From assembly GCA_024235915.1 (NCBI GenBank), contig JACKLO010000009.1:1-64000 (forward strand): 64,000 bases of DNA, written 5' to 3'. Every line of letters begins with the position of its first letter. Positions within the stretch are counted from its first letter, which is position 1. Source of the stretch: Burkholderiaceae bacterium (GTDB lineage Bacteria; Pseudomonadota; Gammaproteobacteria; Burkholderiales; Burkholderiaceae_C). This document shows positions 23,296 to 30,892 of the stretch, piece after piece. The translations under genes were made by a program, and so were the position numbers. The notes beneath the pieces were generated by a model. The model was given only the letters and a program-made list of their open reading frames with translations. It did not search any database and was not told where the DNA came from.

Positions 23296-24315
23296 ATGAG
23301 CTCCCTGCACCCCATCCGCCCGCTGGGCGCCAGCGGCCTGAAGGTGCCCGCCCTGTGGCTGGGCACCATGATGTTCGGCGACCGCACCGAGGCCCCCGAG
23401 GCCGAGCGCATGCTCGACCTGGCTCGTGAGCATGGCCTGTTCGCCATCGACACGGCGGACAGCTACGGTGTCGGTGCCAGCGAGCGCATGGTCGGGCAGC
23501 TGATCCGGCGCGACCGGGAATCCTGGGTGCTGGCCACCAAGTTCGCCAACCCCGGCAGCGAACGTGCCAACGACCGCGGCCTGTCGCGCCGCTGGATGAC
23601 GCTGGCCGTGGACCGCAGCCTTCAGCGCCTGGACACCGACTGGATCGACCTCTACTGGATGCACCGCGACGACGAGACGACGCCGCCCGAGGAGACCCTG
23701 TCGGCGATGGCGCGGCTGATCGAGTCGGGCAAGGTGCGCTACTACGGCGTCTCCAACTTCCGCGCCTGGCGGCTGGCCCGCCTGGTGGAGACCGCGCGCC
23801 GCATGGGCGTGCCGCCGCCCATCGCCTGCCAGCCGCCGTACAGCGCCATGACCCGCGGCGTCGAGGACGAACTGCTGCCGGCCTGCGCCCACTACGGCGT
23901 CGGTGCCGTCGTCTACAGCCCGCTGGCGCGCGGCGTGCTCACCGGCAAGTACCTGCCCGGCAGCGCCGCCCCCGACGACAGCCGGGCCGCACGCCAGGAC
24001 CGGCGGCTGATGCAGACCGAATGGCGCCCGGAGTCGCTGGCCCTGGCCCAGCGTTTCGTGGCCCACGCCCGCGAACGTGGTCTGACACCGGTGCAACTGG
24101 CCGTGGCCTGGGCGCTGAACAACCGCCTGGTCGACGGCGTGATCGCCGGCCCGCGCACGCTGGCGCAGTGGCAGGACTACGTGTCGGCGCTGTCGGTGCG
24201 GGCCGATGCCGAGGACGAGGCTTTCGTCGACACCCTGGTGCGCCCGGGCCATGCGTCCACGCACGGGTACACCGACCCGCTGTACCCGGTCACCGGCCGC
24301 CAGCCGCGCGGCTGA
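23296..24315 (+). CDS. Aldo/keto reductase
   Basis: The 339-residue protein starts MSSLHPIRPLGASGLKVP. It has the AKR tetrad: Asp and Tyr in AIDTADSYGVGASE, Lys in VLATKFANPG, His in DLYWMHRDD. The NADPH-binding C-terminal part has VDGVIAGPRTLAQWQDY. It starts 21 bases from the divergent RlmN-like gene, so promoters must overlap one or both 5' ends. The substrate cannot be told from sequence. Confidence 0.9.
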   Translation: MSSLHPIRPLGASGLKVPALWLGTMMFGDRTEAPEAERMLDLAREHGLFAIDTADSYGVGASERMVGQLIRRDRESWVLATKFANPGSERANDRGLSRRWMTLAVDRSLQRLDTDWIDLYWMHRDDETTPPEETLSAMARLIESGKVRYYGVSNFRAWRLARLVETARRMGVPPPIACQPPYSAMTRGVEDELLPACAHYGVGAVVYSPLARGVLTGKYLPGSAAPDDSRAARQDRRLMQTEWRPESLALAQRFVAHARERGLTPVQLAVAWALNNRLVDGVIAGPRTLAQWQDYVSALSVRADAEDEAFVDTLVRPGHASTHGYTDPLYPVTGRQPRG

Positions 24316-24334
24316 CGGCTGCGCACCCGCTGAA

Positions 24335-25402
24335 TCAGCGCACCGTGAGCCCGGGCGTGCCCGCCTGAACATCGCCGATCTCCGCCGCGGCCTCGAAGCC
24401 GTGGCGGCGGAAGACATCCATCACCGCCCCCACGCTGCCCGCGTCGCAGGACACCAGCAGGCCGCCACTGGTCTGCGGATCGGTGAGCAGCGCGCGATCC
24501 TCGGCGGCAAAGTCGGCCGGCAAGGCCACGTCGGCGCCGTAGCCAGCCCAGTTGCGGCCCGAGGCCCCCGTGACAAAACCCTGGGCCACCATCTGGCGCA
24601 CACCGGGCAGCAGCGGCACGCGCGCCCAGTCGACCACCACCTGCGCCCGGGCACCGCGCGCCAGTTCCAGCCCATGGCCGGCCAGCCCGAAGCCGGTGAC
24701 GTCGGTCAGCGCGTGCACCCCGTCCAGCGCCGCGAGTTCGGGGCCCGGTGTGTTCAGCCGCGTGGTGCTGGCGATCATCTGTTCGTAGCCCGCCGGTGAC
24801 AGCTGCTCCTTCTTCAGCGCCGCGCTGAGCACGCCCACGCCCAGCGGCTTGCCCAGGATCAGCCGGTCGCCGGCACGCGCGTCGGCGTTTTTCTTCACCC
24901 GCTTCGGGTGCACGAGGCCCAAGGCCACCAGACCGTAAATGGCCTCCACCGAGTCGATGGTGTGGCCGCCGGCGATCGGGATGCCGGCGGCGCGGCAGAC
25001 GGCGTTGCCGCCTTCCAGGATGCGGCCAATGGTCTGCGTGGACAGCACGTTGATCGGCATGCCCACCAGCGCCAGCGCCATGATCGGCGTACCGCCCATC
25101 GCATACACGTCGCTGATCGCGTTGGTGGCGGCGATGCGGCCGAAGTCAAATGGGTCGTCGACGATGGGCATGAAGAAGTCGGTCGTCGCGATCAGCGCCT
25201 GCTCGTCGTTGAGCTGGTAGACGGCGGCGTCGTCAGCGGTTTCGATGCCCACCAGCAGCTGCGGCGGGATCGGCATGCTGCCCGTGCCCTTGAGGATCTC
25301 ACTGAGCACGCCGGGCGCAATCTTGCAGCCACAGCCGCCGCCATGGGACAGTGAAGTCAGGCGCGGCTCGGAAGACGGCGAGGAACAGACGGTCGAGGTC
25401 AT
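24335..25402 (-). CDS. selD: Selenide, water dikinase (selenophosphate synthetase; SenC role)
   Basis: SelD makes selenophosphate from selenide and ATP. The protein is 355 residues from MTSTVCSSPSSEPRLTSLSH. The active-site loop reads GGGCGCKIAPGVLSEIL with a normal Cys codon, not selenocysteine. TTDFFMPIVDDPFDFGRIAA, NAISDVYAMGG and AGGHTID are the metal/ATP signatures. The ATG overlaps the senB stop by 4 bases. SelD homologues fused into senABC clusters are called SenC and feed selenoneine synthesis. No selA, selB or mnmH (selU) is in the window, so a wider selenium role cannot be judged. Confidence 0.93.
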   Translation of the reverse strand: MTSTVCSSPSSEPRLTSLSHGGGCGCKIAPGVLSEILKGTGSMPIPPQLLVGIETADDAAVYQLNDEQALIATTDFFMPIVDDPFDFGRIAATNAISDVYAMGGTPIMALALVGMPINVLSTQTIGRILEGGNAVCRAAGIPIAGGHTIDSVEAIYGLVALGLVHPKRVKKNADARAGDRLILGKPLGVGVLSAALKKEQLSPAGYEQMIASTTRLNTPGPELAALDGVHALTDVTGFGLAGHGLELARGARAQVVVDWARVPLLPGVRQMVAQGFVTGASGRNWAGYGADVALPADFAAEDRALLTDPQTSGGLLVSCDAGSVGAVMDVFRRHGFEAAAEIGDVQAGTPGLTVR

Positions 25403-26361
25403 GGGGCGGTTTCCAGGGCTTGGCGAAGGATCTGGCGCAAAGTGGCGCGTTCCCGGGCCGGGTCGAACAGCGGCGCGCGTGCCTCGCACTGCGCCGCCAA
25501 GGCCTTCAGCATAGCCGGCGCGTCGCGAACCTGTTCGAGCCAAGCCGCCAGGCCCTGCGCATCGCCAGGGGGGAAGTAGCCGCCGTAGCCCGCACCCAGC
25601 ATGCCCACGTTGCCCGCGATGCGCGACGCCAGCACCGGCGTGCCGCGGCGCACCGCTTCCAGCACCACGTGGGCGCCGCCTTCCATGCGGCTGGTGTGGA
25701 CCAGCACATGGGCTTGTCGGATGCGGCGCAGCGTCTCGGCATGAGGGCGCGCGCCCAGCCAGCGGTAGCCCGGATGCGCGGCTGCGCACGCCTGGGCCGC
25801 GTCACCCAGTGACGGTTCCAGCACGCCGCCGATGTGGTCGATGCGGATGTCGTGCCGGTGCTGCAGCAGTGCCGCCGCCCTCCACAGGGTCTGCGGCGAC
25901 TTTTCATCGCGCAGGTGGCCCACCATCAGGGCGCGCAGGTGGTGGGCCGTCTTCGGCACCGGCGGTCGGGCAGGCGTCGACTGGAAACACACGACGGCCT
26001 TGTCGCGCACGGCGGCGGGCAGGTCCTCCGGCGCGCGTTCGTGCAGCACGATCAGGTGCCAGGCCAACGCCAGCGAATGCTGTGCGCTGGCGTCGACGGC
26101 GATGTCCCGGTAGAGGTCGGTGCCGGTGAGCGCCACGACCAGCGGCCGCCGGGGAAAGGCCTGCGCGAAGGCGTGGATGGCCGGGGCCGACCGGCGGGCA
26201 TGCAACGCCAGCATGGCGTCGGCAGGCTCACCATCCCAGGTCGCGCAGACCCGGACCCGATAATCCGGCGCCAGAAAGCGTGCCCATCGCCGGGCCGTCT
26301 GCCAGTTGCCGTTGTTGGCAGCGGCCAGCGCCGGGGTCACCAGGCACAGGGATGGATTCAT
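25399..26361 (-). CDS. senB: Selenosugar synthase, SenB-type glycosyltransferase
   Basis: SenB couples selenophosphate with a UDP-sugar (UDP-GlcNAc in the characterised case) to give a selenosugar. The 320-residue protein from MNPSLCLVTPALAAANNGNW has a GT-B fold. The family-specific N-terminus NNGNWQTARRWARFL, the VALTGTDLYRD segment and the donor-site loop SRMEGGAHVVLEAVRRGTPV are visible. An ATG at 26376 would add MRAPI. It overlaps selD by 4 bases and diverges from senA with 14 bases between start codons. The assignment rests on the fold plus this neighbourhood. Confidence 0.88.
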   Translation of the reverse strand: MNPSLCLVTPALAAANNGNWQTARRWARFLAPDYRVRVCATWDGEPADAMLALHARRSAPAIHAFAQAFPRRPLVVALTGTDLYRDIAVDASAQHSLALAWHLIVLHERAPEDLPAAVRDKAVVCFQSTPARPPVPKTAHHLRALMVGHLRDEKSPQTLWRAAALLQHRHDIRIDHIGGVLEPSLGDAAQACAAAHPGYRWLGARPHAETLRRIRQAHVLVHTSRMEGGAHVVLEAVRRGTPVLASRIAGNVGMLGAGYGGYFPPGDAQGLAAWLEQVRDAPAMLKALAAQCEARAPLFDPARERATLRQILRQALETAP

Positions 26362-26375
26362 GATCGGAGCGCGCA

Positions 26376-27587
26376 TTGTCCGCTGACCTGCTGCCTGGCC
26401 ACGCACTGCGCCAGTCGGGTGCCGCCTGGCTGGCCGGTGCCCTGGCCGCCACCCGCGCGCAGACGCTCACGCTGTTCGACGCCTGGCGAACCGCCCTGCC
26501 GGCGTCGATGGAGATCCGCTACGCGCCGGAACTGAACCCGCCGCGCTGGGAACTCGGCCACGTGGCCTGGTTCGAGGAACGCTGGCTGGCGCGCAACCCG
26601 GAACGCCTTCGCGGTGCTGCCGCCAACCCGCAGACCGGGCTTGGCAACGCCCTGCTGCCACGCGCCGATGCGCTGTACGACAGCAGCACCGTCGCCCACA
26701 CCCGCCGCTGGCACCTGGACCTGCCCGATGCCCAAGGCACGCTGCGCTATGCCGCACAGGTGCGCGAACGTACGCAGGCCCTGCTGGTCACCGTGCCCGA
26801 CGACGACGACGCGCTGTACTTCTTCCGCTGGGCCTTGGCGCACGAAGCCATGCATGCCGAGGCCTCGGTCACCATGGCCCAACACCTCGCCTTGCCCATC
26901 GCTGCGACCTTGCCCAGCACCGGCCCTGCGCCAGGTCCGGAGGGGCAGGTGGCCTGCGCCGGCGGCGACTTCGTGCTCGGCCACGTGGGCGCGGGCTTCC
27001 ACTTCGACAACGAAGAGGGCCAGTTTCCGGTGACACTTTCGCCGTACGAGATCGACCGGTCGCCGGTGACCTGGGCGCGCTTCCGTGCCTTCATCGATGC
27101 TGGCGGCTACGTCGATGCCCAGTGGTGGACCACCGACGGATGGGCCTGGCGCCAGCGGCACAGCAGTGGGCGGCCGCGCCACCTGTTGCTGGAGGACGGC
27201 GTCTGGCAGCGCGCCGCATTCGGTGCCTGGGTGCCGATGACCGACGACGAGCCGGTGATGCACCTGACGCAGCATGAAGCACAGGCATGGTGTCGCTGGG
27301 CCGGCCGCCGCCTGCCCAGCGAGGCCGAATGGCAGTGGGCCGCGTTGAACGCCGAGGGCTTTGCCTGGGGTGAGGTCTGGGAGTGGACCGCCACGCCCTT
27401 CGAGCCCTGGCCCGGCTTCGTGCCGCACCCGTACCGCGACTTTTCACAACCCTGGTTCGACGGCCGGCCGGTGCTGCGCGGCGCCGGCTTTGCCACCCCG
27501 GCCTGCCTGCGGCACCCGCACTATCGCAACTTCTTCCCGGCGGAACGCAGCGACCTGTTCGCCGGCTTCAGGAGCTGCGCGGCCTGA
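26376..27587 (+). CDS. senA: Selenoneine synthase, SenA (EgtB-like iron enzyme)
   Basis: SenA forms the C-Se bond between hercynine and a selenosugar using non-haem iron and O2, giving selenoneine after cleavage. The 403-residue protein starts at a TTG (26376), the only start codon after the in-frame stop at 26361, with GGAG 6 bases upstream. The DinB-like N-terminal half has the iron ligands in ELGHVAWFEERW and HEAMHAE (HxxxHxE). The C-terminal FGE-sulfatase-type half has YEIDRSPVTWARFRAFIDAG, WCRWAGRRLPSEAEW and a final FFPAERSDLFAGFRS. EgtB (ergothioneine) is the alternative, but senB and selD alongside favour SenA. Confidence 0.88.
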   Translation: MSADLLPGHALRQSGAAWLAGALAATRAQTLTLFDAWRTALPASMEIRYAPELNPPRWELGHVAWFEERWLARNPERLRGAAANPQTGLGNALLPRADALYDSSTVAHTRRWHLDLPDAQGTLRYAAQVRERTQALLVTVPDDDDALYFFRWALAHEAMHAEASVTMAQHLALPIAATLPSTGPAPGPEGQVACAGGDFVLGHVGAGFHFDNEEGQFPVTLSPYEIDRSPVTWARFRAFIDAGGYVDAQWWTTDGWAWRQRHSSGRPRHLLLEDGVWQRAAFGAWVPMTDDEPVMHLTQHEAQAWCRWAGRRLPSEAEWQWAALNAEGFAWGEVWEWTATPFEPWPGFVPHPYRDFSQPWFDGRPVLRGAGFATPACLRHPHYRNFFPAERSDLFAGFRSCAA

Positions 27588-27915
27588 CGACCGCACCACC
27601 GTTGACCGCCGGCGCCGAGACCCCCGCCTCGGCCGGCAGGCGCCGCGGTGCGTGCACGATGACGCCTTTCTTCGGGCTGGCCTGGCCGTAGCGCAGCAGC
27701 ACCGCCGAGCGGGGCACACCAAAGGCCTCGGCCAGGAAGGCGATCAACCGTGCCGTGGCCTTGCCATCCTCCGCCACCGCGGCGATCTGCACCTGCAGCC
27801 GGCCGCCCATCACGCGGCCGAAGGCATCGCGGCGCGCACCGGGCTTGCCCTGAAGTTCCAGCCACAGGTCGGGGCCCTGCCAGCGGTAGTGCGGGTCGTG
27901 CACAGCGTCAATCAA
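27568..27915 (-). CDS. DUF167 (YggU) family protein
   Basis: This small 115-residue protein has the DUF167 pattern: a strand WLELQGKPGARRDAFGRV, then RLQVQIAAVAEDGKATARLI and FLAEAFGVPRSAVLLRYGQ, ending with a family-typical KKGV segment. Function of the family is unknown. Its start overlaps the egtD stop by 4 bases. Its 3' end overlaps the convergent senA gene by 20 bases, so the two transcripts must be complementary there. Confidence 0.85.
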   Translation of the reverse strand: MIDAVHDPHYRWQGPDLWLELQGKPGARRDAFGRVMGGRLQVQIAAVAEDGKATARLIAFLAEAFGVPRSAVLLRYGQASPKKGVIVHAPRRLPAEAGVSAPAVNGGAVVRPRSS

Positions 27916-28862
27916 GCCCGCGCGGCAAAGACGTGGAACCAGCCCCGCGCATCGGTCCAGCGTTGAACGCTGCGAAAGCCGGCGTCGTGCAGCAACGCCT
28001 CGAAGTCGCCCGGCCGGTATTTACAGGAGATCTCCGTGTGCAGGCGCTCGCCGGCCGCGAAGCTGCGCTCGCCGCCGGGCCAGCGGACGATCTGCGCCGT
28101 CCGCGACGCCAGGTGCATCTCGATGCGCGACGCCGGTGCGTCGTAGAAGGCCACGTGCTGCCAGGCGCACGGGTCGAAGTCGCTGCCGATCAACGCATTG
28201 ACATGGCGCAACAGGTTCAGGTTGAAGGCCGCCGTGACGCCCAGCGGATCGTCGTAGGCAGCTTCCAGCACAGCGCGGTCCTTCACCCCGTCAACACCGA
28301 TGAGCAGCGTGCCACCGGCGCAGGCCGCGCGTGCACGACCAAGGAAGGCCAGGGCCTCGTCGGGCGTGAAGTTGCCGATGCTCGACCCGGGATAGAACAC
28401 CGTGCGCGGGCCGGGCATCACGGCATCGGCCAGGTCCAGCGTGACGGAGAAGTCCTGGCCCAGCGCGCACATGGGCAGGGCCGGGTGACGCTGCTGGAGC
28501 GCCATCAGCGCGTCGCGCAGAAAATCCACCGAGATGTCGACCGCCACGTACTGCGCCGGTCGCAACAGCGGAAACAGCGACGCGGCCTTGGCACAGTCGC
28601 CCGCACCCAGGTCGATCAGCGGTCGACCGCTGCCGCAGGCCGCCGCCATGGCCCCCCCGTGGGCCGCGAAAATGGCCGCCTCCGTGCGTGTGAGGTAGTA
28701 CTCGTCGAGCGCGGTGATGGCATCGAACAGGCGCGAGCCCAGCGTGTCGTAGAAGAACTTCGACGCCACGCGTGCGGGCGTGCTGGCCAGTCCGTGCCGC
28801 ACCTCATCGCCCACGGCCGCCGCGTCGGGCAGGAATCGCTGGACAAGGACTGGCACCAACAT
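27912..28862 (-). CDS. egtD: L-histidine N-alpha-methyltransferase
   Basis: EgtD trimethylates histidine to hercynine with S-adenosylmethionine. Hercynine is the acceptor for SenA (or for EgtB in ergothioneine synthesis). The 316-residue protein starts at 28862 (MLVPVLVQRFLPDAA); the upstream open frame is not typical. Family motifs are SKFFYDTLGSRLFDAITALD, EYYLTRTE, the SAM loop LIDLGAGDCAKA, VAVDIS, FYPGSSIGNF and a C-terminal SCKYRPGDFEALL. It lies on the same strand as the sigma/anti-sigma pair, 123 bases downstream of it, and overlaps the DUF167 gene. Confidence 0.92.
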   Translation of the reverse strand: MLVPVLVQRFLPDAAAVGDEVRHGLASTPARVASKFFYDTLGSRLFDAITALDEYYLTRTEAAIFAAHGGAMAAACGSGRPLIDLGAGDCAKAASLFPLLRPAQYVAVDISVDFLRDALMALQQRHPALPMCALGQDFSVTLDLADAVMPGPRTVFYPGSSIGNFTPDEALAFLGRARAACAGGTLLIGVDGVKDRAVLEAAYDDPLGVTAAFNLNLLRHVNALIGSDFDPCAWQHVAFYDAPASRIEMHLASRTAQIVRWPGGERSFAAGERLHTEISCKYRPGDFEALLHDAGFRSVQRWTDARGWFHVFAARA

Positions 28863-28883
28863 GAAGCCGACTCTAGCAGCGCA

Positions 28884-28906
28884 GCGTTGCAGTACCGCGT
28901 TGCAGT
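28884..28906. repeat. Direct repeat upstream of egtD
   Basis: Two exact copies of GCGTTGCAGT (28884-28893 and 28897-28906) are separated by 3 bases. They lie 22-44 bases upstream of the egtD ATG, in the gap to the anti-sigma gene. The spacing is slightly over one helical turn, as for tandem regulator sites. Function is not known. Confidence 0.45.
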
Positions 28907-28985
28907 GCAGCGCACCGCCGCCGAGCTTCTGCGCCACCACCGCAGGCAGGCTGACGCGCCAGCCCGCCACGGAGCACGATCACCG

Positions 28986-29711
28986 TCAGACGCGCAGGTA
29001 GGTCCAGCCCTGCTGCAGACGCTGCACGATGTGGTCGAGCGCCGACGAGGCGACGACCGTGCCGGGCAGCAGGCGCACGTCGTCGCCCTGGTCGCGCAGC
29101 CTGTCCACCGTCTGCCCGCAGGCGACGAAGCGCAGCGCAGGAAAGGCCGCCTGCAGGCGCTGCACGCGCGCTGCGTCGGGCGATGCGGCAGCGCGCAACA
29201 GGTCGAGCCCGCCGCGGTTGGCGACCACGTCCAGCGAGAGTTCGCGCCCCTGGTCCCGCGCCAGGGTCAGCAGTTGCTCGGCACGCGCCAGCGCGGCCAG
29301 GGCCTGGCCGTGGTCGTTGTCCCCGACGTGCAGGACGATGGCCGACATCGTGCCGGCCTCGCCGGCGGGCGCCTCGGCCAGGGCATCGGCCGCGCCCGGC
29401 CGCGAGGCGCCGCCGCGCCACGCCAGACCCGCCACCCCGCCCAGCCCGAACAGGGCCAGACCGGCCACCACCAGACCGCGTCGCTCGACGCCAAGGCTGG
29501 CCGCGCGCCGCACCGGCGCGCCAGCCGGCACCGGCGGCATCGCGTGGGCGTAGGCCTGGCGCAGCAGGGCGCGGTCGGCCGTCAGTTCACCCAGGCGCTC
29601 GCGCAAGGCTGGAGACGCATGGACTTCGGCCAGCAGCGCCGCCGCGTCCGCCGCCGCGAGTTCACCGTCCAGCAGCGCCTGCAAGCGCCAGTCGTGCAGG
29701 TCGCCGCTCAT
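28986..29711 (-). CDS. Anti-sigma factor with C-terminal DsrE-like domain
   Basis: The 241-residue protein starts MSGDLHDWRLQALLDGELAA, an anti-sigma N-terminus without the zinc-finger cysteines. Residues about 78-95 form a membrane helix (LVVAGLALFGLGGVAGLAW), so the N-terminus should be cytosolic and the rest periplasmic. From about residue 123 the sequence is DsrE-like: AIVLHVGDNDHGQALAALA, LDVVANRGGLDLLRA, then RFVACGQTVDRL with one cysteine, ending QQGWTYLRV. That part resembles the exported DsrE protein encoded divergently at 30419. It overlaps the sigma gene by 4 bases. A sensing role for the DsrE domain is inferred. Confidence 0.8.
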   Translation of the reverse strand: MSGDLHDWRLQALLDGELAAADAAALLAEVHASPALRERLGELTADRALLRQAYAHAMPPVPAGAPVRRAASLGVERRGLVVAGLALFGLGGVAGLAWRGGASRPGAADALAEAPAGEAGTMSAIVLHVGDNDHGQALAALARAEQLLTLARDQGRELSLDVVANRGGLDLLRAAASPDAARVQRLQAAFPALRFVACGQTVDRLRDQGDDVRLLPGTVVASSALDHIVQRLQQGWTYLRV

Positions 29712-30268
29712 CGCACCAGCCTCAGGTGCGGCGCCAGCGCCTCCGGTGCGTCGCCTGCCAGCGCCGCCCGCAGCGCAGCACGGCCGCGGTGCAGGCGGCT
29801 CATCACCGTGCCCACGGGGATGCCGAGGATGGCGGCCGTCTCGGCGTAGCCGCACTCCTCCAGGTCCACCAGGGCGATCACCTGGCGCTGCCCCACGGGC
29901 AAGCGGGCCACGGCCGCGCGCATCGCCGCCACGAGCTCGGCCTGGCTGGCCTGCTGTTCGGGCGTGGGCGAGGCGCAGACCAGGGTCTCCTCGAGCGCAT
30001 CGATGTCCTCGCCCGGCCGCAGTGCGCGAAGGTGGTCGCGCCACGCGTTGACCAGGATGCCGAAGAGCCACGGGCGCAGGCGATCCGGGTCGCGCAGCTG
30101 ACCGAGCCGGGCCACCGCCTTGGTCAACGCATCCTGGGTCAGGTCGTCGGCCAGGGCAGCATCATGGCACCAGAGGTAGGCCAAACGGTACATGGCCGGG
30201 CGCAAGGTCTCCAGCCGCCGGTGCAAGGCGGCGGCCGGGAACAGGCAGGCTCGGAAGTCCATGGACAT
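29708..30268 (-). CDS. ECF-family RNA polymerase sigma factor
   Basis: The 186-residue protein starts MSMDFRACLF (a second ATG is at 30262). Region 2 reads LAYLWCHDAALADDLTQDAL and RLRPWLFGILVNAWRDHLR. Region 4 reads LPVGQRQVIALVDLEECGYA and ETAAILGIPVGTVMSRLHRG. The stop overlaps the anti-sigma start by 4 bases, the classic sigma/anti-sigma arrangement. egtD follows on the same strand. No good ECF motif is seen directly before its own start, but one lies before the divergent DsrE gene. Confidence 0.93.
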   Translation of the reverse strand: MSMDFRACLFPAAALHRRLETLRPAMYRLAYLWCHDAALADDLTQDALTKAVARLGQLRDPDRLRPWLFGILVNAWRDHLRALRPGEDIDALEETLVCASPTPEQQASQAELVAAMRAAVARLPVGQRQVIALVDLEECGYAETAAILGIPVGTVMSRLHRGRAALRAALAGDAPEALAPHLRLVR

Positions 30269-30344
30269 GAAGACGCGCAGGCACGCAATCTATGCCGTCA
30301 CTCCCGGCCCCGAAGGCAGGGTTCTCACGGGGAGGGTTCGCACT

Positions 30345-30370
30345 GGAATAGGGGATCGGTGCCGCACGTC
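30345..30370 (+). promoter_or_regulatory. Candidate ECF-type promoter of the exported DsrE gene
   Basis: GGAATA (30345-30350) and CGTC (30367-30370) are separated by 16 bases. This is close to the GGAAC-N16/17-CGTC pattern used by many ECF sigma factors. It would give a leader of about 40 bases before the ATG at 30419. The sigma factor encoded divergently is the obvious candidate to use it. One mismatch in the -35 element and a single example keep confidence modest. Confidence 0.42.
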
Positions 30371-30418
30371 TTTCCGATACGGCGCCACTTGGCCCGCATC
30401 ACCTCGACTGGAGACGAC

Positions 30419-30862
30419 ATGACCCGACACCTGCGCCGCACGGCGGCTCTTGCCTTCATTGCCACCGCGCTGGCCGCGCCGCTGACCACCTCCCTGGCGC
30501 AATCGTTCGACGCCAGCCGGCCCAACAAGGTGGTGTTCCAGGTCAGCGAGAACGACCCCAAGACCTGGAACCTGGCGCTGAACAACGCCAAGAACGTGCA
30601 GCAGGCGCTGGGCTCCGACCAGACCGCCGTGGAGATCGTGGTCTACGGCCCGGGCATCGGCATGCTGAAGATGGACTCGCCGGTGGCCGAACGCATCGCC
30701 GAAGCCACCGGCAGGGGCGTGGCGGTGGTCGCCTGCGAGAACACGATGAAGGCGCAGAAGCTCACACGCACCGACATGCTGCAGAGCATCGGCTATGTGC
30801 CTGCCGGTGTGGTGGAGATCATGACGCGGCAGAAGGAGGGCTTCGCCTACGTGCGGCCCTGA
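30419..30862 (+). CDS. Exported DsrE-family protein
   Basis: The 147-residue protein has a signal peptide (RTAALAFIATALAAPLTTSL, cut after LAQ) followed by a DsrE/DsrF-like fold: NKVVFQVSENDPKTWNLALN, VEIVVYGPGIGMLK and the single-cysteine segment GVAVVACENTMKAQKL. DsrE-type proteins handle or sense persulfide sulfur, or have related redox roles. The start at 30419 follows GGAGACGAC. The frame is open upstream but across the sigma gene. It is the likely partner or target of the divergent sigma/anti-sigma pair. Confidence 0.85.
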   Translation: MTRHLRRTAALAFIATALAAPLTTSLAQSFDASRPNKVVFQVSENDPKTWNLALNNAKNVQQALGSDQTAVEIVVYGPGIGMLKMDSPVAERIAEATGRGVAVVACENTMKAQKLTRTDMLQSIGYVPAGVVEIMTRQKEGFAYVRP

Positions 30863-30892
30863 GCCTGAGACTCCGGTCGCACGTGGCCGGGG

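Noticed and set aside
25318..25335. Possible selenocysteine codon in the SelD active-site loop
   Set aside because: The loop reads GGGCGCK with ordinary Cys codons and no in-frame TGA.
28863..28970. 36-residue N-terminal extension of EgtD
   Set aside because: The added residues are unlike EgtD and include the direct-repeat DNA; the ATG at 28862 gives the usual length.
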